This document shows positions 35,901-47,646 of a stretch of DNA of 64,000 bases, piece by piece. Below the pieces are notes generated by a model that was not told the DNA's origin, ran no database searches, and worked only from the letters and a program-made list of their open reading frames with translations. Within the stretch, counting starts at the first letter, position 1, and every line of letters starts with the position of its first letter. The position numbers and the translations under genes are program-made. The DNA comes from Zygnema cylindricum (taxonomy: Eukaryota; Streptophyta; Zygnematophyceae; Zygnematales; Zygnemataceae): positions 249,248 through 313,247 of the forward strand of contig JBBHKE010000140.1 in the NCBI GenBank assembly GCA_037447655.1, read 5' to 3'.

Positions 35901-38900
35901 TAGCTTCAAGCTCAGGTGTGAGAGCGCTAGGAACTCCAGCAGCTTGCCAGTTCCAGCAATCGACATTTTCTGCCATGTATCTACGAAAGGCGTTACGTGT
36001 CTCTTTGTCACTTGCCAAGGCATAAGGTGTCCGTCCACGGTCATCCCGCAGAGTGGGATCAGCTCCATTCTCCAGCAATGCACTGACACGCTGCACATCT
36101 CCTGCCAAACAAGTCAAGAAAAAGATCAGAAGTCATTAACATCAATTCCACAACTGTAAATAAACCTACCTTCGCTAACAATTGTACTAGAATCAGTGTA
36201 GATAACAAAAGAACATCATACTTTTCTTCCAAATAAACGAAGTGAGAACATTTTAACTGGGATTACCAAATTGAACTCCCAAAAATGGGGGAAAAAGCAT
36301 AAAAGGTGACCTGTCTTTTACTGTTTTAATCTGTATTATTGTGTATACTGAGCTGAGAATACAAAGTCTCATTGAAAAGATTCTTCAGAATTTGTGATGT
36401 TTTAAACAAAAAACAATAATCAGCTTTGCAATGCAATTCTGCATACACCCTTCAAGACAAACACCAAAGGTTGGGCTCCATGGGCCAGTTTGCCCGTCAA
36501 AAATGCTTGTTTTGAAAAATGACATTTATTGGTTAAGTTGGCAATTATCGCTTATTTTGTTGCTCGATAATTTGATATACGAATATCACGATTAATTGAG
36601 CGTGAATTCCCTCGACATACGACACTAGTTAACACACTACACCACTAACAGTGCAGATCCTAGGACTAGCTCCTATTTATTGAATCCTTTTCAAATCCAT
36701 TACAATCACCATGACCATTTCAAACAAGATACCTGGTTATGGCAAACAATATTTAAAATTGAGGTTTTACAACAAAGAAGGGATAACTCCAACTGTATTA
36801 TACTAGTAAAGCACACCGCCCATGACTATTAGAGTGAAGGTAGTATCAGCGTTAAAGCCAAATTAACAGTATTGATACTCATTTAGTGCAACGAAACATG
36901 GCCGATTAGAATCCACTCCCTAAAATAATGATGTTTTTTTTGGTCAAAAAAAGTCCTGACCGAATTAATGTTATTAACACTAATATCTAATGGTCCAATT
37001 ACAAAAAGTATGGATAATGCAAGATTGAAACGCAATGAGGTTTTATTCCCCGTCGACAGTCATTGTTCATTGTCTGCTGTCCGCTACCTTCCCTCACACG
37101 GTTACAAGAATCAAAACCAAGGCCCAACTTCTGACTTTTAGATGAATTGAATGCCCGGTTCTGAAAACCATTCAAAACCCTTCATAATGTAGCAATATTT
37201 AGAAAAAAAGATACGCATGGTGTATCGTTATTGATGTATTTTTTTACCACTGTCAAACCAAACTATAACAGTATGATCGCCTTAAATAACTCTGTGCTAA
37301 ACATATGACATGGCATAAAAATGAACACTTCTGTCACTAAGATTTCTGACAGTTTTCATTTTAGAAAAAAGATAAACATACTATTTCAGTTCATATGCAA
37401 GAGGCGTTTCCGTACAGACACGTCTCGAAATGTGACGCAACTCAATTTGTCCATCGCCGCAGAAAAAAAAAGTCCTGGAAATTTTGCTTTGTTTTTGGTC
37501 CGTCTAAGTTATAAAAATAACAAAGTTGAACCAGGATACCTTAGTTGTCATGCTAGGATGTCTGCTATTCTAAAAAGCATATCAGAGAGTTCTGTGTGTG
37601 TTCCTCTCGAGAAAAACCATTCACTTATCATGATGTTGGACTTGAAACCAATAAATGCTTCATGATGCAGGATAGATGCAGATCTGCTACCAGCAACCAT
37701 TAAAAAAAATAAAAAATAACATAATGGAAAATTCTATGTCAGGGATGCTAGGTACAAACTATTCTGGTGCTATTTATACGTTTTATGATAAAATAGTATT
37801 GTTCTTGCTACTTCATAGGAATTGTTGCTGCCACTCTTGAGCGGCTAATGGCACAAACTCTTAAATGTGGCCTTATTTGATCTTCCTGTGCTTTCCGACT
37901 TAAAATCAAATTGACAGCTGTATTGGCATACATACTGCAGAGTGCACCAAGAATCTAAGAACGTTAAAATCTCTTCTTAACTGTGAGATCAGCATTCGGC
38001 ATTGATAAGGTCTTACAAAAGCATCTGAATAACATAAAGGGTCGAGCATCGTCAATCAAAAACCACAATATCTCATAGAGGTAGGTATTCTAACCACAAT
38101 ATATCATAGAGATATGTATTCTCTAAGAAGGTCTGGAAAAAAAAAGGTATTTTGTTCCCAAGTCTTACCAGCTAAGGAGGCATCATGTAGCTCAGTCCTG
38201 ACGCCTGGCCGCTCTGCCTTCCTTCCATCTACGCTGTTGGAGCTGTCCATTGGACTGCCAAGGTCATCAGTTGTCACTAGTGTTTCCACATCTCCAGCTT
38301 CTGTTACTGATTCTCCCTTCTTGCTAGCAGCCAGTTCCTCTACTGCCACAGTTACTTTCAATTGGTCATCACTGACTCTCGGTAAACCATTTTCCTCCAG
38401 GTGGCTTTTTTTTTCGAGCTTTTCTGCCTCTTCTGGACTATCTTCATACTCAATAGAACCAAGTGTCATCAGTACACGGATAGCTTCCTTAAATGTAGGG
38501 CGCCGGACAGACATCGGAATCCGACGAACTCGGGAATCGTCACGCCGTATAGGTGGCGGATCACCAGCAAACAGCAGTTTACTATTTACCGATGGAGCAT
38601 ACACAAAGATCAAGGCAGCTGATTCAAGATATGGTTTCCAAGAGGCCAGGAGTTCCTTGGTTTCCTGCAAATCGCAAGGTAGCGATGAGCATTGCACAAG
38701 CCTCTTGCTTCAGCAATTTTGCTAGAGTTGATGACTAAGATGATGAGCATACACTTTTACACATACAAAAAAACAGTATCCACAGCCTGATTTGATGAGA
38801 AAATTAAATGATAAACCTTATTCGAATCAAGGAAGGGTGCCCAGTACCTCTGGCGAATTTATCCCCACTCACGCACCTTCTCTAAAGCCATCTCGTTGTA

Positions 38901-41900
38901 ACGCCTCAGACTTGATCCTGCCGATTTTGGTGCTCGCCCTGTAGCATCCCTAGTCGACTGCCGGCCACCTGCCTTGGCACGCACTACATACCTGAGCAAG
39001 CACATGCACTGTTTAGATAACAAATATGGCGTGCACGAGCATATTAAAGGAAGCTCAGGACAGTCTAACTACAAATTACAGGCTCGGTGTTCACAAATCA
39101 AGCTCAGCTGTATCTAGATCTTAACACTAGAGTTTCTCAATGAGTGAAAGAACAACAAAAAAATACATTCATCCCATATGCTTTACAGTTGCACATGATA
39201 TCATATGACCGGACTAGATGGTCATACAAAGTGTATTGAGCAAGGTTTACGCTTTCACAATAGACCGTACAGAATACAATGTTAACATGAAGAATTAACC
39301 CTGATGCGTGTGCTATAGGTACACAACATGTCTTTGGTTTATAGTTTTTTTCGCTACATAAAACCTCCAGCATATTACAACATCTATGCTGTGATTTCAG
39401 CACACGTTTCTGAATTTCTTATCTTGTGAGTGTCACAATTACACCTGATGATAACCGAGATAGGCAGACACCTCCAACTGACACAATAGGCGGCAACATA
39501 CACATTTTACTGACAAAACAACGTTGATTTTCCTCTTTTTTTTGTTTTTCCCGTTCCACAGTCTTGCTATTGACGACGCCACCAACTGCATACTGAATAC
39601 TAAATAATCACAACACACTGACAACATCACTACATTCCCATACAGCATGGTCTTGAGAAGCCGCCCACACCAAATATCGCAGAGGGTGTCACGATATTCA
39701 ACTCTACTACACCGCGAATAGAAATTTAGAGTTATGTACGCTAATTCCGTCACCCCAAATTTTGACTCTATCACCATAAATAGAGTACATTATTCTAAAT
39801 TATTCTTTACATTATTTAAGGTACTTTTTAAATGAGCATTAATAACTCTAATACAGTGCCGTTTTAAATAGTGTGGTGTACGGTCGGTGTCTGACTGTGC
39901 AAAAGTGTACTTTATTAAGTAAAAAAGTACAAACAATGATTTAGTACAGGCCGTTTTCATGTAACTGCGTTTTAACAAACCGCGTAATGCAAACGTCATA
40001 ATGACGTGAAACTGTACGTTTTGTCAGATTCTGTACTTGTAGTCTCCATATGCAGCTGAGACGAGATCAGCTCCGATCCATACAAACAAAAAGGTTTGGA
40101 ATTTCGATAAAAACAGTCTCAGCATGCCTAGTCATACAGATTGAATTCACTAAGCTGACACAAGTCAGAATGCGAAGACCACAGGTTGCATTTATGGATC
40201 ATTTCTGACCATGGATTGAAAAATTGAAACAAAAGCGAAACAACTGGCAACCAAATTAATTTAATATACGATTTCTCCAAAAGACTAAAAACTATATGTC
40301 AAAGGTGACTGTTTTCCCCTGGTAACACATAACAGAATACATATTTGAGAGTAAACTGCACATTTTTCATTACTTCTGTATCAATTTGAGAGTTCTTTTG
40401 GTGCCCAAGTTTACCAAGCGAAAACTTTAGCCAAAAAAATATCATTATCAGCTTTGATCCTATATCAACAACAAGTCCAGCCTCAAACTTTACAAGCATT
40501 CAATCTTCCATTTTAAAAACTGAGAAGCACTAGATAGCCAAAACATACATGCGGTAACTATAAAATGTCCAAATCTCTGTAAGAACTCAAGAAAGCTTAA
40601 TTGAACATCACAGCAATATGTGGCCTGTATCCAAGAACCCCAGGTACCTGTGAAATGTCTGATGTGCAAGCACAGAGCCCCCACGGCTGTCCACCACCAC
40701 TCCAGCAAAGTGGCCACCAGCACACAGAAGCACGACCCAAGGCGCATAACTTTTCACCATCAGTTTAAGAGAACTAAAAATAGCCTCATGTGAACCGTCT
40801 TGAAGTTCATCTGCACTCCCCGAACACAAAATTGGTACTTATGAGAACGGTACAGAAACACAGGCATCCTGACCCCATCTTCTCTTCTGGATCAGCAGTA
40901 CTGTCAATCCTTTCTTTCCCCTCTAGGTAATCCCAACTACCTCTAACTTGCACAAGTAAACAAAAAAAAGGCAAATTCACAAAAGAAAGAAATTGTTGTG
41001 CCATAAATTCACAAAATAGACTTAACACTAATGAATGAGCAACAGAATATTCAAAAAGCTGCTCTTGAACTATTGTTTATGCTTTCATCACACAGAATAA
41101 CCATGACTGCAGACATGATATCCAAACAACATGCGCCATTCCAACCATTTTATGTCCTTTCGCCAAAAAACTAGTAGACAAATTTACAACGTTACCATCG
41201 TGTGTGTTGGATCACTACCTGCTATACATAAAAAAATTGAAACTAGTATTCTTTTGCAAACTATTTAGCCTTTACCATCAAAAGTCTAAGAAACAGCAGA
41301 CTCGAACTTAAGGACTTTATAAACCAAAGCATACTTCAAAGGAATCCCTGTCTGTCCTGCTTTCCTGAATTTTACACAAAATGACAACAGGTAGTGCGTC
41401 TGCATTTGATACCCCAAGGACAAAGTAGAAAGCATAGTTTACAAAAGCTGCAGCAGGAAGGCATGCTAATCGCAATCGTAGAATGTGTGAAAACAATTGG
41501 AAAGGTTATCTGCAGTTACCCCATACTTTTTCAAATATAATACGCATAAAGTAAGTTGTCACCAGAGTACAGGGTCACCACATATAGCGCTTCCAATATT
41601 TTTTGCAAATTTAAGCTATGATCACAACATCTGTTGCTCATTAGGAAGCCAACCTGTTGCCAGCACCTGCCACACTGCCAGACGAATCCCCGTGCTCTTC
41701 AGCATTAGCCACAGTTTCGGGCTTGAATGCCTGACCTCCCGCCTTGACTCTCTGTTGGCCTCATCATCATCGGAACCTGATATGCTTGAGACATCACTGG
41801 TTCCTTTCCCCTCAAGTGATCCATCTGCCAGCAAGGCTTCAAATTCCACCTCTGAGAAAGGATGTTTTTTATATGTCCGTCGCTTCACCTGCATTGCAGG

Positions 41901-42875
41901 AATTCAAATGAAAACCCTGCAGTGGAATACAGACAAAAGCAGGCACATCACCAAGATTACCAACTGAGACATCTTTTGAAGAGAAAAAGGAGACTCATGA
42001 TTGTGCTCCTTCTGCTCAAGAGATACATTGGTACACCCAAGCAACACAATCCTGTATATTCCCTACTGAAACAATATTTACCGCGTAAGTAAAACCAAGG
42101 CATTTAAGTGGTGTCAGCCAGACATGAAAAACTGGGAGAGTGTTACACTCGATCATAAATAGCGTACATGAATCCTAAATTCAAAAACCGATACATGATG
42201 TTTGCACAACAAGGCAGCATGGAACTCTTTGCAAAGCAAAAAAAAAAACTGCAGAGAGACAGTGACAGCAGAGACTGAAGGGCTTGGAGTCTAACCTAGG
42301 GTATCCAACAATGTTCTGAGACGGGCGAATTGCCAATTGCCAGATACCCCATTCAACATTCAAAAATAAAACTAACAAAATTTTAGAAAAAAAAAATCAA
42401 AAAAAAATGTCCAAAAATAACATCCAAACGGGATTCTTAGTTTTTAGACAAGATAAAACCTGGCAAAAAGGTAAAATACATTGGGTAACTGTAGTAGAAG
42501 AAAAAAAAAAAAAAAAATCCTTACGTTCATTCGGTGCCAATCCGACTTGAAATGATACCGCTGCTCTTGTAAAGATAGGAAGGCGACACCGCAAGTGTGA
42601 CAGGAAAGTCCAACTACAAGACTGGTAGATGCCATAGATTGGAGCTCTGCAACCTCATCTTCCTCCTTGTTGTCACTTCTCACTTGTGGAGCATCTTCGC
42701 CTTCTCTGTTAATTCCAGACCATTCTCCCTGCGATTGCTCAGAAACAGCATTGTTGCAAAGAGTCACTTGATCAAAAAAGGATTCATGGCAGTTGAATAT
42801 GGAAAGAGGTCTTCCATCAACTAAGCTTCCCTTGCCTGCAAGAGTCCTTTCTTTCCTCGACACCGAAGGAGCCAT
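32955..42875 (-). CDS. VMS1: Vms1/ANKZF1-type ribosome-quality-control peptidyl-tRNA endonuclease (nine exons)
   Basis: Exons: 42525-42875, 41654-41888, 40648-40810, 38877-38991, 38169-38664, 35884-36101, 35496-35558, 34048-34161, 32955-33287. All phases agree, giving 695 residues. The family releases stalled nascent chains from 60S ribosomes by cutting the peptidyl-tRNA, and binds Cdc48/p97. A C2H2 finger has C92, C95, H108 and H114. The VLRF1 domain spans about 165-350 with [13 protein letters not shown] and [13 protein letters not shown]261 fits the conserved catalytic Gln. Ankyrin repeats follow at about 450-500 ([20 protein letters not shown]). A basic helix ([20 protein letters not shown]) fits the Cdc48-interacting motif. 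A Cys-rich finger (CCDCC..CSTTC) ends the protein. The exon 2 donor (ACAG|GTTGGC) is the least certain junction, and an extra exon near 40870-40960 is possible. Introns hold several MITEs. Confidence 0.9.
33280..33515. repeat. Triplicated segment at the last intron's 3' splice site
   Basis: The block ctccacctatttgcaccc plus ataggtcag..aagtctgagc occurs at about 33280 and 33375, with a third partial copy at about 33445. The second copy repeats the acceptor sequence of exon 9 about 90 bp upstream in the transcript. Confidence 0.7.
36811..36990. mobile_element. Decayed short family B-like MITE in a Vms1 intron
   Basis: A cacaccgcccatgactattag start and ttattaacactaatatctaatgg end resemble the 188-198 bp family B type, but the termini are degenerate. 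Confidence 0.4.
39711..40045. mobile_element. Truncated family B MITE in a Vms1 intron
   Basis: The left end caccgcgaatagaaatttagag is TA-flanked. The interior matches 29279-29640 (gtgccgttttaaatagtgtgg, gcaaacgtcataatgacgtg). The right half is missing. Confidence 0.75.
41480..41615. mobile_element. Family A MITE beside Vms1 exon 2
   Basis: Ends gaatgtgtgaaaacaattgg and ccaatattttttgcaaattt are degenerate inverted repeats. It lies about 40 bp past the exon 2 donor. Confidence 0.65.
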
Positions 42876-43145
42876 CGCGGACTGTTACTGGAGCCTTTCA
42901 AATCAGCTTTTTACCTAGATGACTTAACCATTGCGTTCTCAGAATTTTATTTTTTTTTGTCTTAAAGAAATATGATGAAAACTTGAAGCCATCTCGGAAT
43001 CACAGGGAGATTATCCACACTAAAACTCAGCATAAAGTGCAGTTCCATCTCTGTGTACAGCCTGTTGCGTTTGTGATCCAGCGGCATCTTGACGTCAGAT
43101 TACCATGCGGAGGAATACTTCGGAGATGTACGGCACATTACAGTA
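42876..43145. promoter_or_regulatory. Vms1 5' flank
   Basis: Presumed 5' UTR and promoter of the minus-strand gene. I see no convincing TATA box. Confidence 0.35.
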
Positions 43146-43661
43146 CACCGCCAATCGCTATTAGCGTGTAGGTTTGATTAGCGTATACTATTATTTAGCG
43201 TGGTGTACGCTAATTGGGAATTTGGAAATTTTGGAAGAAATCGATTACTCTATTTAGGAATTAGGGTGATAGAGCTTTTTCAACTATGAAGTTTCTAATT
43301 TGGCACGCTAATATCCTCTACTGTAAATAGGGTACTCGTACAGAATTTGGCAAAACGTACAGTTTATCGTCACTATGACGCTTGCACTACGCGTTTTGTT
43401 AAAACCCAGTTACATGATAACGGCCTGTATTAAATCATTATTTGTACTTTTTTACAAAAAAAGTACAATTTTGCACGGTCTGACACCGTCCGTACTCCAC
43501 ACTATTTAAAACAAACCTATAATATAATTAAAAACGCTAATTAAACTTTACCTTAAATAGAACAATGAAAAAATTAGAATCGTTTACTCTATTTCATGTG
43601 ATAGAGTCGAAATTTCGAGCGACCGAATTAGAGTGATTTCCTCAAATTACGATTCGCAGTG
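43146..43661. mobile_element. Family B MITE, 516 bp
   Basis: TA-flanked ends caccgccaatcgctattagcg and attacgattcgcagtg. The core matches 15120-15619. Confidence 0.8.
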
Positions 43662-43663
43662 TA

Positions 43664-43984
43664 CTGTACTGAAACTTGCAATTTTCGGCCTTCGGAGGCG
43701 GTGTGGGCGTGTGGGACTATCCACCAGAAGTGGCCACGTCGCCTCCCTTTCATTTCGTTCTTCGACGCGCCGCACCGCGCGGACGGTTTCTCTCCCAAAC
43801 TGACGACCCGACGAAACGCAAAACATTTTGAAGTGCCCGTTTAGATGTAAAATTAGCGACCGTGCAACGGTAACGCTTTTACCGAAACTACGAACGTTTT
43901 TTCATTTCCCAATTATCGCCTATCAAAGAATAAAAACCGCCGTGAGCACATTACGCACAGTATAAACTAACGAATACTACGTAC
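43664..43984. other. GC-richer spacer, no gene supported
   Basis: Between 43690 and 43830 base composition is higher in GC than the surroundings and CpG words are frequent. A 61-codon frame is present but unrecognised. It could be an upstream promoter area. Confidence 0.35.
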
Positions 43985-44400
43985 GGTAAGAATCAAGCGA
44001 TGATGTAAAGTAATAAAATGCGTACCTTAATTTGTACCCATACAATATTTTTACAATTACGTACGGTGTCCGTCTATGATCGTACATTTTAGGGTTATTA
44101 TATGGGATTTTTTAGGGTTTCTAAGGTACATTGCCGTACGTACCTTTATATTTTAGTAGATATTCCGTACTATTAGCCTTATTAGGGTACTCATTCATAC
44201 AATTTTGTACATTTCTGATAAATTTCCGTACTTTATAAGACTTTTAAGGATTTTCTAAGATTACACTTTTCGTATGTTTTTGTACATTGCCGTACAGTGA
44301 AATTTGCACGAATTTTGCTAAAAGTATGAAAAAGACGAATACTACGTAGTTTTCGTAAAAAAGTACGAAATGGACATCGACGGTTCAGTCTGCTCTGTTC
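43985..44400. repeat. GTACGG-rich repeat, inverted relative to 22808-23893
   Basis: Shares gtacattgccgtac and acgaaaactacgtagtattcg (inverted) with the block in duplication copy 2. Confidence 0.6.
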
Positions 44401-44567
44401 GTCTGTTCATTTTTTTTTGAAAAAGTTTGATTCTCGAATTTTACAATATATTTTATTTTTTTAATTTTCGGTTGTATAGTTTTAGAACTATATAGTATTA
44501 TTTTAAATTTGTCTACGTTTACATGCTGCGATGTCCGTAATAGTCACCAGTTAAATAGATACGAAAC

Positions 44568-44777
44568 TGATTGTTATACGTGGCATGCCACGCTATATAA
44601 TGTAAATCATGTATTATATTATATTATAAAGTACTATTGTATGCGTAATATATATATTTTAAGTTATCGCTGATATGGAATTTGCTTATCTTGGACCAAT
44701 ATAACCGTTCGATAGCCAATAGCTATCGGTATCGATATCATCGCGATAAGTTTTTCACCGATACACAACACTACTTT
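44568..44777. repeat. Family D fragment
   Basis: Matches 130-350 and ends ccgatacacaacact. Confidence 0.65.
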
Positions 44778-44827
44778 TCGGAATGCAGAAATGCGACTTT
44801 GACAAAACAGGAAGTGGTATCCCGAAT

Positions 44828-45701
44828 CAGAGGTCGCAAAAGTCAAAATTTTACATAACCGAAACCGACCGTTTTTTTTTTTCAAAATTTGAGTAACCGA
44901 CGCCCGACCGTGTTATGTCACGCTCCAAAATTGTTAACAGTTAACCGACCGACGTTTACGAAAATAAAAGTTAACCGAAACTCGACTTCTCGCGACTAAC
45001 CGTGCCCGCCCGTAACCGAAAAAGTACTAAGTTAACTAATGTACGACGTATGAATAAGCCAATAATTACAATTCGTCGCTTTCCCTAAGATTTGCGAAAT
45101 GAATAGTGTTTACTACAATGTCAGATTTGCGACGCTTTGTCGCATTCCCTAAGATTTGCGAAATAAATAGTGTACTACCGTGTCAGATTTGCGACGCTTT
45201 GTCGCGTTCCCTAAGATTTGTGAAATAAATAATGTTACTACCGTGTCAGATTTGCGACGCTTTGTCGCGTTCCCTAAGATTTGCGAAATGAATAGTGTTT
45301 ACTACCGTGTCAAATTTGCGACGCTTTGTCGCGTTCCCTAAGATTTGCGAAATGAATAATGTTACTACCGTGTCAGATTTGCGACGCTTTGTCGCGTTCC
45401 CTAAGATTTGCGAAATGAATAGTGTTGCTACTATGTCAGATTTGCGACGCTAATCATGATGTCACGTACTTCCAGTATACCAAAGAGTACAAAGTACAAT
45501 AATGTTGGATTGTATGGACAGTACAAAAATTTCATTTTTTTTGGTTTTTTGGTTAACCGACTATAACCGACCATTTTTTTTTTCTGGTGAATCAACCGAC
45601 AGCCCGACCATCAAAACTTGGCAACCGAATCCGTTCCGGATCTGGCGCGGGCCGTCGGTTAACGGTCGGTCATGGTTTCGGTTGACCGTTTGCGACCTCT
45701 G
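44828..45701 (-). mobile_element. Non-autonomous hAT element, 874 bp, with 8-bp target duplication
   Basis: Perfect direct repeats TCCCGAAT flank it (44820-44827 and 45702-45709). Termini CAGAGGTCGC and GCGACCTCTG are perfect 10-bp inverted repeats. The left third is the reverse complement of the right end of the hAT element at 26497-30072, and the right third is the reverse complement of its left end. It is therefore a deletion derivative of that family, with the transposase region replaced by a tandem array. Confidence 0.92.
45075..45455. repeat. Six-unit 62-bp tandem array inside the hAT derivative
   Basis: Each unit reads ttccctaagatttgcgaaat, then aatagtgtt, then gtgtcagatttgcgacgc, then tttgtcgc. 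The parent element at 26497 has only one unit in this position. Units differ by a few bases. Confidence 0.9.
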
Positions 45702-45709
45702 TCCCGAAT

Positions 45710-46432
45710 GAATGATCCGTACTGTAACGATTTTTTTTTAAATGCTAACCCATTATCAAATAGCCAATCAAAATCATCTAAAAAAAACGTAAAAATATGT
45801 AAACTTAAAAATTATTTTGAACTTTGACGAAACGTTATGCCCCCTTCTTGCCTGCCCGTACCTTCTACAAGTAAGACGAACTTTCCTCGCCTACTGTAAT
45901 AGGATTACACGATTCGGGTACTTAGTGGCTGGAGCGAGGCTGCTATAGTTGCGATTCTAGAGCAGCGCAGCTGCGATTCCATACTAGCGCAACGTAGCAG
46001 CATAGTAACTTAGCAGTGTAACAATTTGATAGCGCCGCAACATAAGAGCGCAACATAGCAACGCCGCAGAATGTAGAATGAGCGGTACAGTTCTAGAAGA
46101 ATGTTGGATAGATCTAGGTTGACCGGAAAGGTCCACATGTACAGCGTACCGTACTAGTTTGACTAGCAGCTAGTTAGTTTAAATAGTCAGGTGGGCCTGT
46201 GAATAGAACACCTCAAGTAGACCTACACAGCTAGCGCAACCTTGTACTCTCTTTCAAGTAATAAAGCGCAACCTTGTCTGTGAGTTCTGTGTGCTCCTGC
46301 TGTTGCTACGGGAAGATCCTTGGTATTTTCCGCTGTGCACTGTGACGTGTTGTGGTGTATTGTCACCCCTTTTAAACCTACCTCCAAACGTCGTCCATCT
46401 CCCATCTGACTCGCATCTGAAACCTCCCTCCC
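45710..46432. other. Intergenic stretch, possible solo-LTR remnant
   Basis: From about 45896 (TGTAATAGG) to about 46350 the sequence looks like an LTR: a ctttcaagtaataaagcgcaa polyadenylation-like block is followed by tctgtgagttctgtgtgctcc. No second copy or target duplication was found, so the call is weak. Confidence 0.25.

Positions 46433-46479
<47 letters not shown>
46433..46479. repeat. Poly-C tract
   Basis: An uninterrupted run of about 45 C at the edge of the (CCCT)n tract. Its length is probably uncertain in the assembly. Confidence 0.95.
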
Positions 46480-46564
46480 TTCTCTTTAACCCTCCCTCCT
46501 TCCCTCCCTCACTCCCTCCCTCTCTCCCAATCTACTTTCCCTCCCTCCTTTTATCCCTCTCTCC
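46480..46564. repeat. (CCCT)n tract, left of the Copia insertion
   Basis: Continues as 53019-53440 on the other side of the element. The target duplication TCTCC is at 46560-46564. Confidence 0.9.
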
Positions 46565-47616
46565 TGAAACTCTGAGACCTCCATAAGTCCTCAGAGTAGA
46601 CAGCTTCCAAGAAGCCTCTAGGATAATCCTGACCCCTTTGTGTTCCAACAAAAATAACTGCCACCCTGGCAGACAAAAACCCTGACCACCTGCACCTTTG
46701 TGAAGGCAAGACTCCCCTGAGTCGGTAGCAAAAAGAATCTCTGAATTTGCTCCCCTGAGCAGTAAGTTATGGAGGGTCAAAGTTGACCTTTTATACAGAA
46801 GCTCTCTGGGAGAGAGGGTCCTATCTTCTAAATTTTTCTAAGTCCTATCTCTCTCACAGACTCTATCTACTGATGTACGGAACCAATCAGAATTGAGTTC
46901 CGTACGCAAAAGTACAGCTGCCGGTGTACTTTATGTACGGACATTGTACGACATGGCCAAAATGTCGACACATGTCAAATCCGGATTCGGTGCCATAATC
47001 TCCGGAGATTCCACAATCCAACGGAATTTTGCCACGCGTCATCCGATGTGGCGATGGCCACAAACCGCCGAAATCTTCCTCCGCGATCTCGGCGCTAATC
47101 CCGGCCGTCCGATTAAATTCGGATTTTAATCGTAGTCGTAATAAATACATGCGCGATATTTGTTTCACTTAAGAAACAAATGCGCGGTATTGATTTCCAT
47201 TCCGTACCGTAATCCGTACTCTATATTTTACTGGATCTATGTATCCCGTAATGTATTATAGTTAAATGAATTATCGTACGTATACGCATATAATTAATTA
47301 TCAAACTATATAGTACGTAATACTTCTGCTAGACCTAACGGCTAAGGCTACCGGCTATTTCCTGTCTGCCGGCCGGTAGGTACAGGGATCAAATCCTGCC
47401 GCCGGCGCATACCTTTTAAATAAATAAATAAACCCTAATATAAAATTCCCGTAAACCTCAGGATAGCCAAGGTAGCCATGGCTTTAGCTTCCTCTCCAAT
47501 TTCTCAGTGACTGCGACAAGTTTGAGAGTTGGAGAGAGAAGTTAGAGATAGACTGCCTCGAATTCTATATTTCTTTTCAGACCTAGAAAATACTAATAAA
47601 ACCATTAGTTTCAACA
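46565..47616 (-). repeat. 3' LTR of the Copia element
   Basis: In element orientation it starts TGTTGAAACTAATGG and ends CTCAGAGTTTCA, with TG..CA termini. A tRNA-like segment lies at 47330-47408 on the opposite strand. Antisense and sense frames of up to 93 codons look incidental. Confidence 0.95.
47330..47408 (+). other. tRNA-like segment in the LTR
   Basis: The string acctaacggctaaggc resembles a pol III A box, and acagggatcaaatcctg resembles a T arm with B box. A possible anticodon stem is ccggc/gccgg. The D and acceptor stems do not pair well, so I do not call a functional tRNA. The other LTR has it at 52732-52810, and a decayed, inverted version lies at about 60700-60775. Confidence 0.4.
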
Positions 47617-47630
47617 CTCTCCTTGTTTTC
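47617..47630 (-). other. Polypurine tract
   Basis: In element orientation gaaaacaaggagag immediately precedes the 3' LTR, the expected plus-strand primer position. Confidence 0.75.
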
Positions 47631-47646
47631 TAGTCAATCTTTTATT

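Noticed and set aside
37321-37665. 114-codon plus-strand frame inside a Vms1 intron
   Set aside because: No recognised domain; the neighbourhood is AT-rich intron sequence.
45896-46350. Solo LTR of a Gypsy element
   Set aside because: It has LTR-like features, but no second copy, no clear CA end and no target duplication; kept only as a weak note.
46291-46575. 94-codon frame with a poly-proline run
   Set aside because: Most of it is the poly-C tract; there is no supporting homology.
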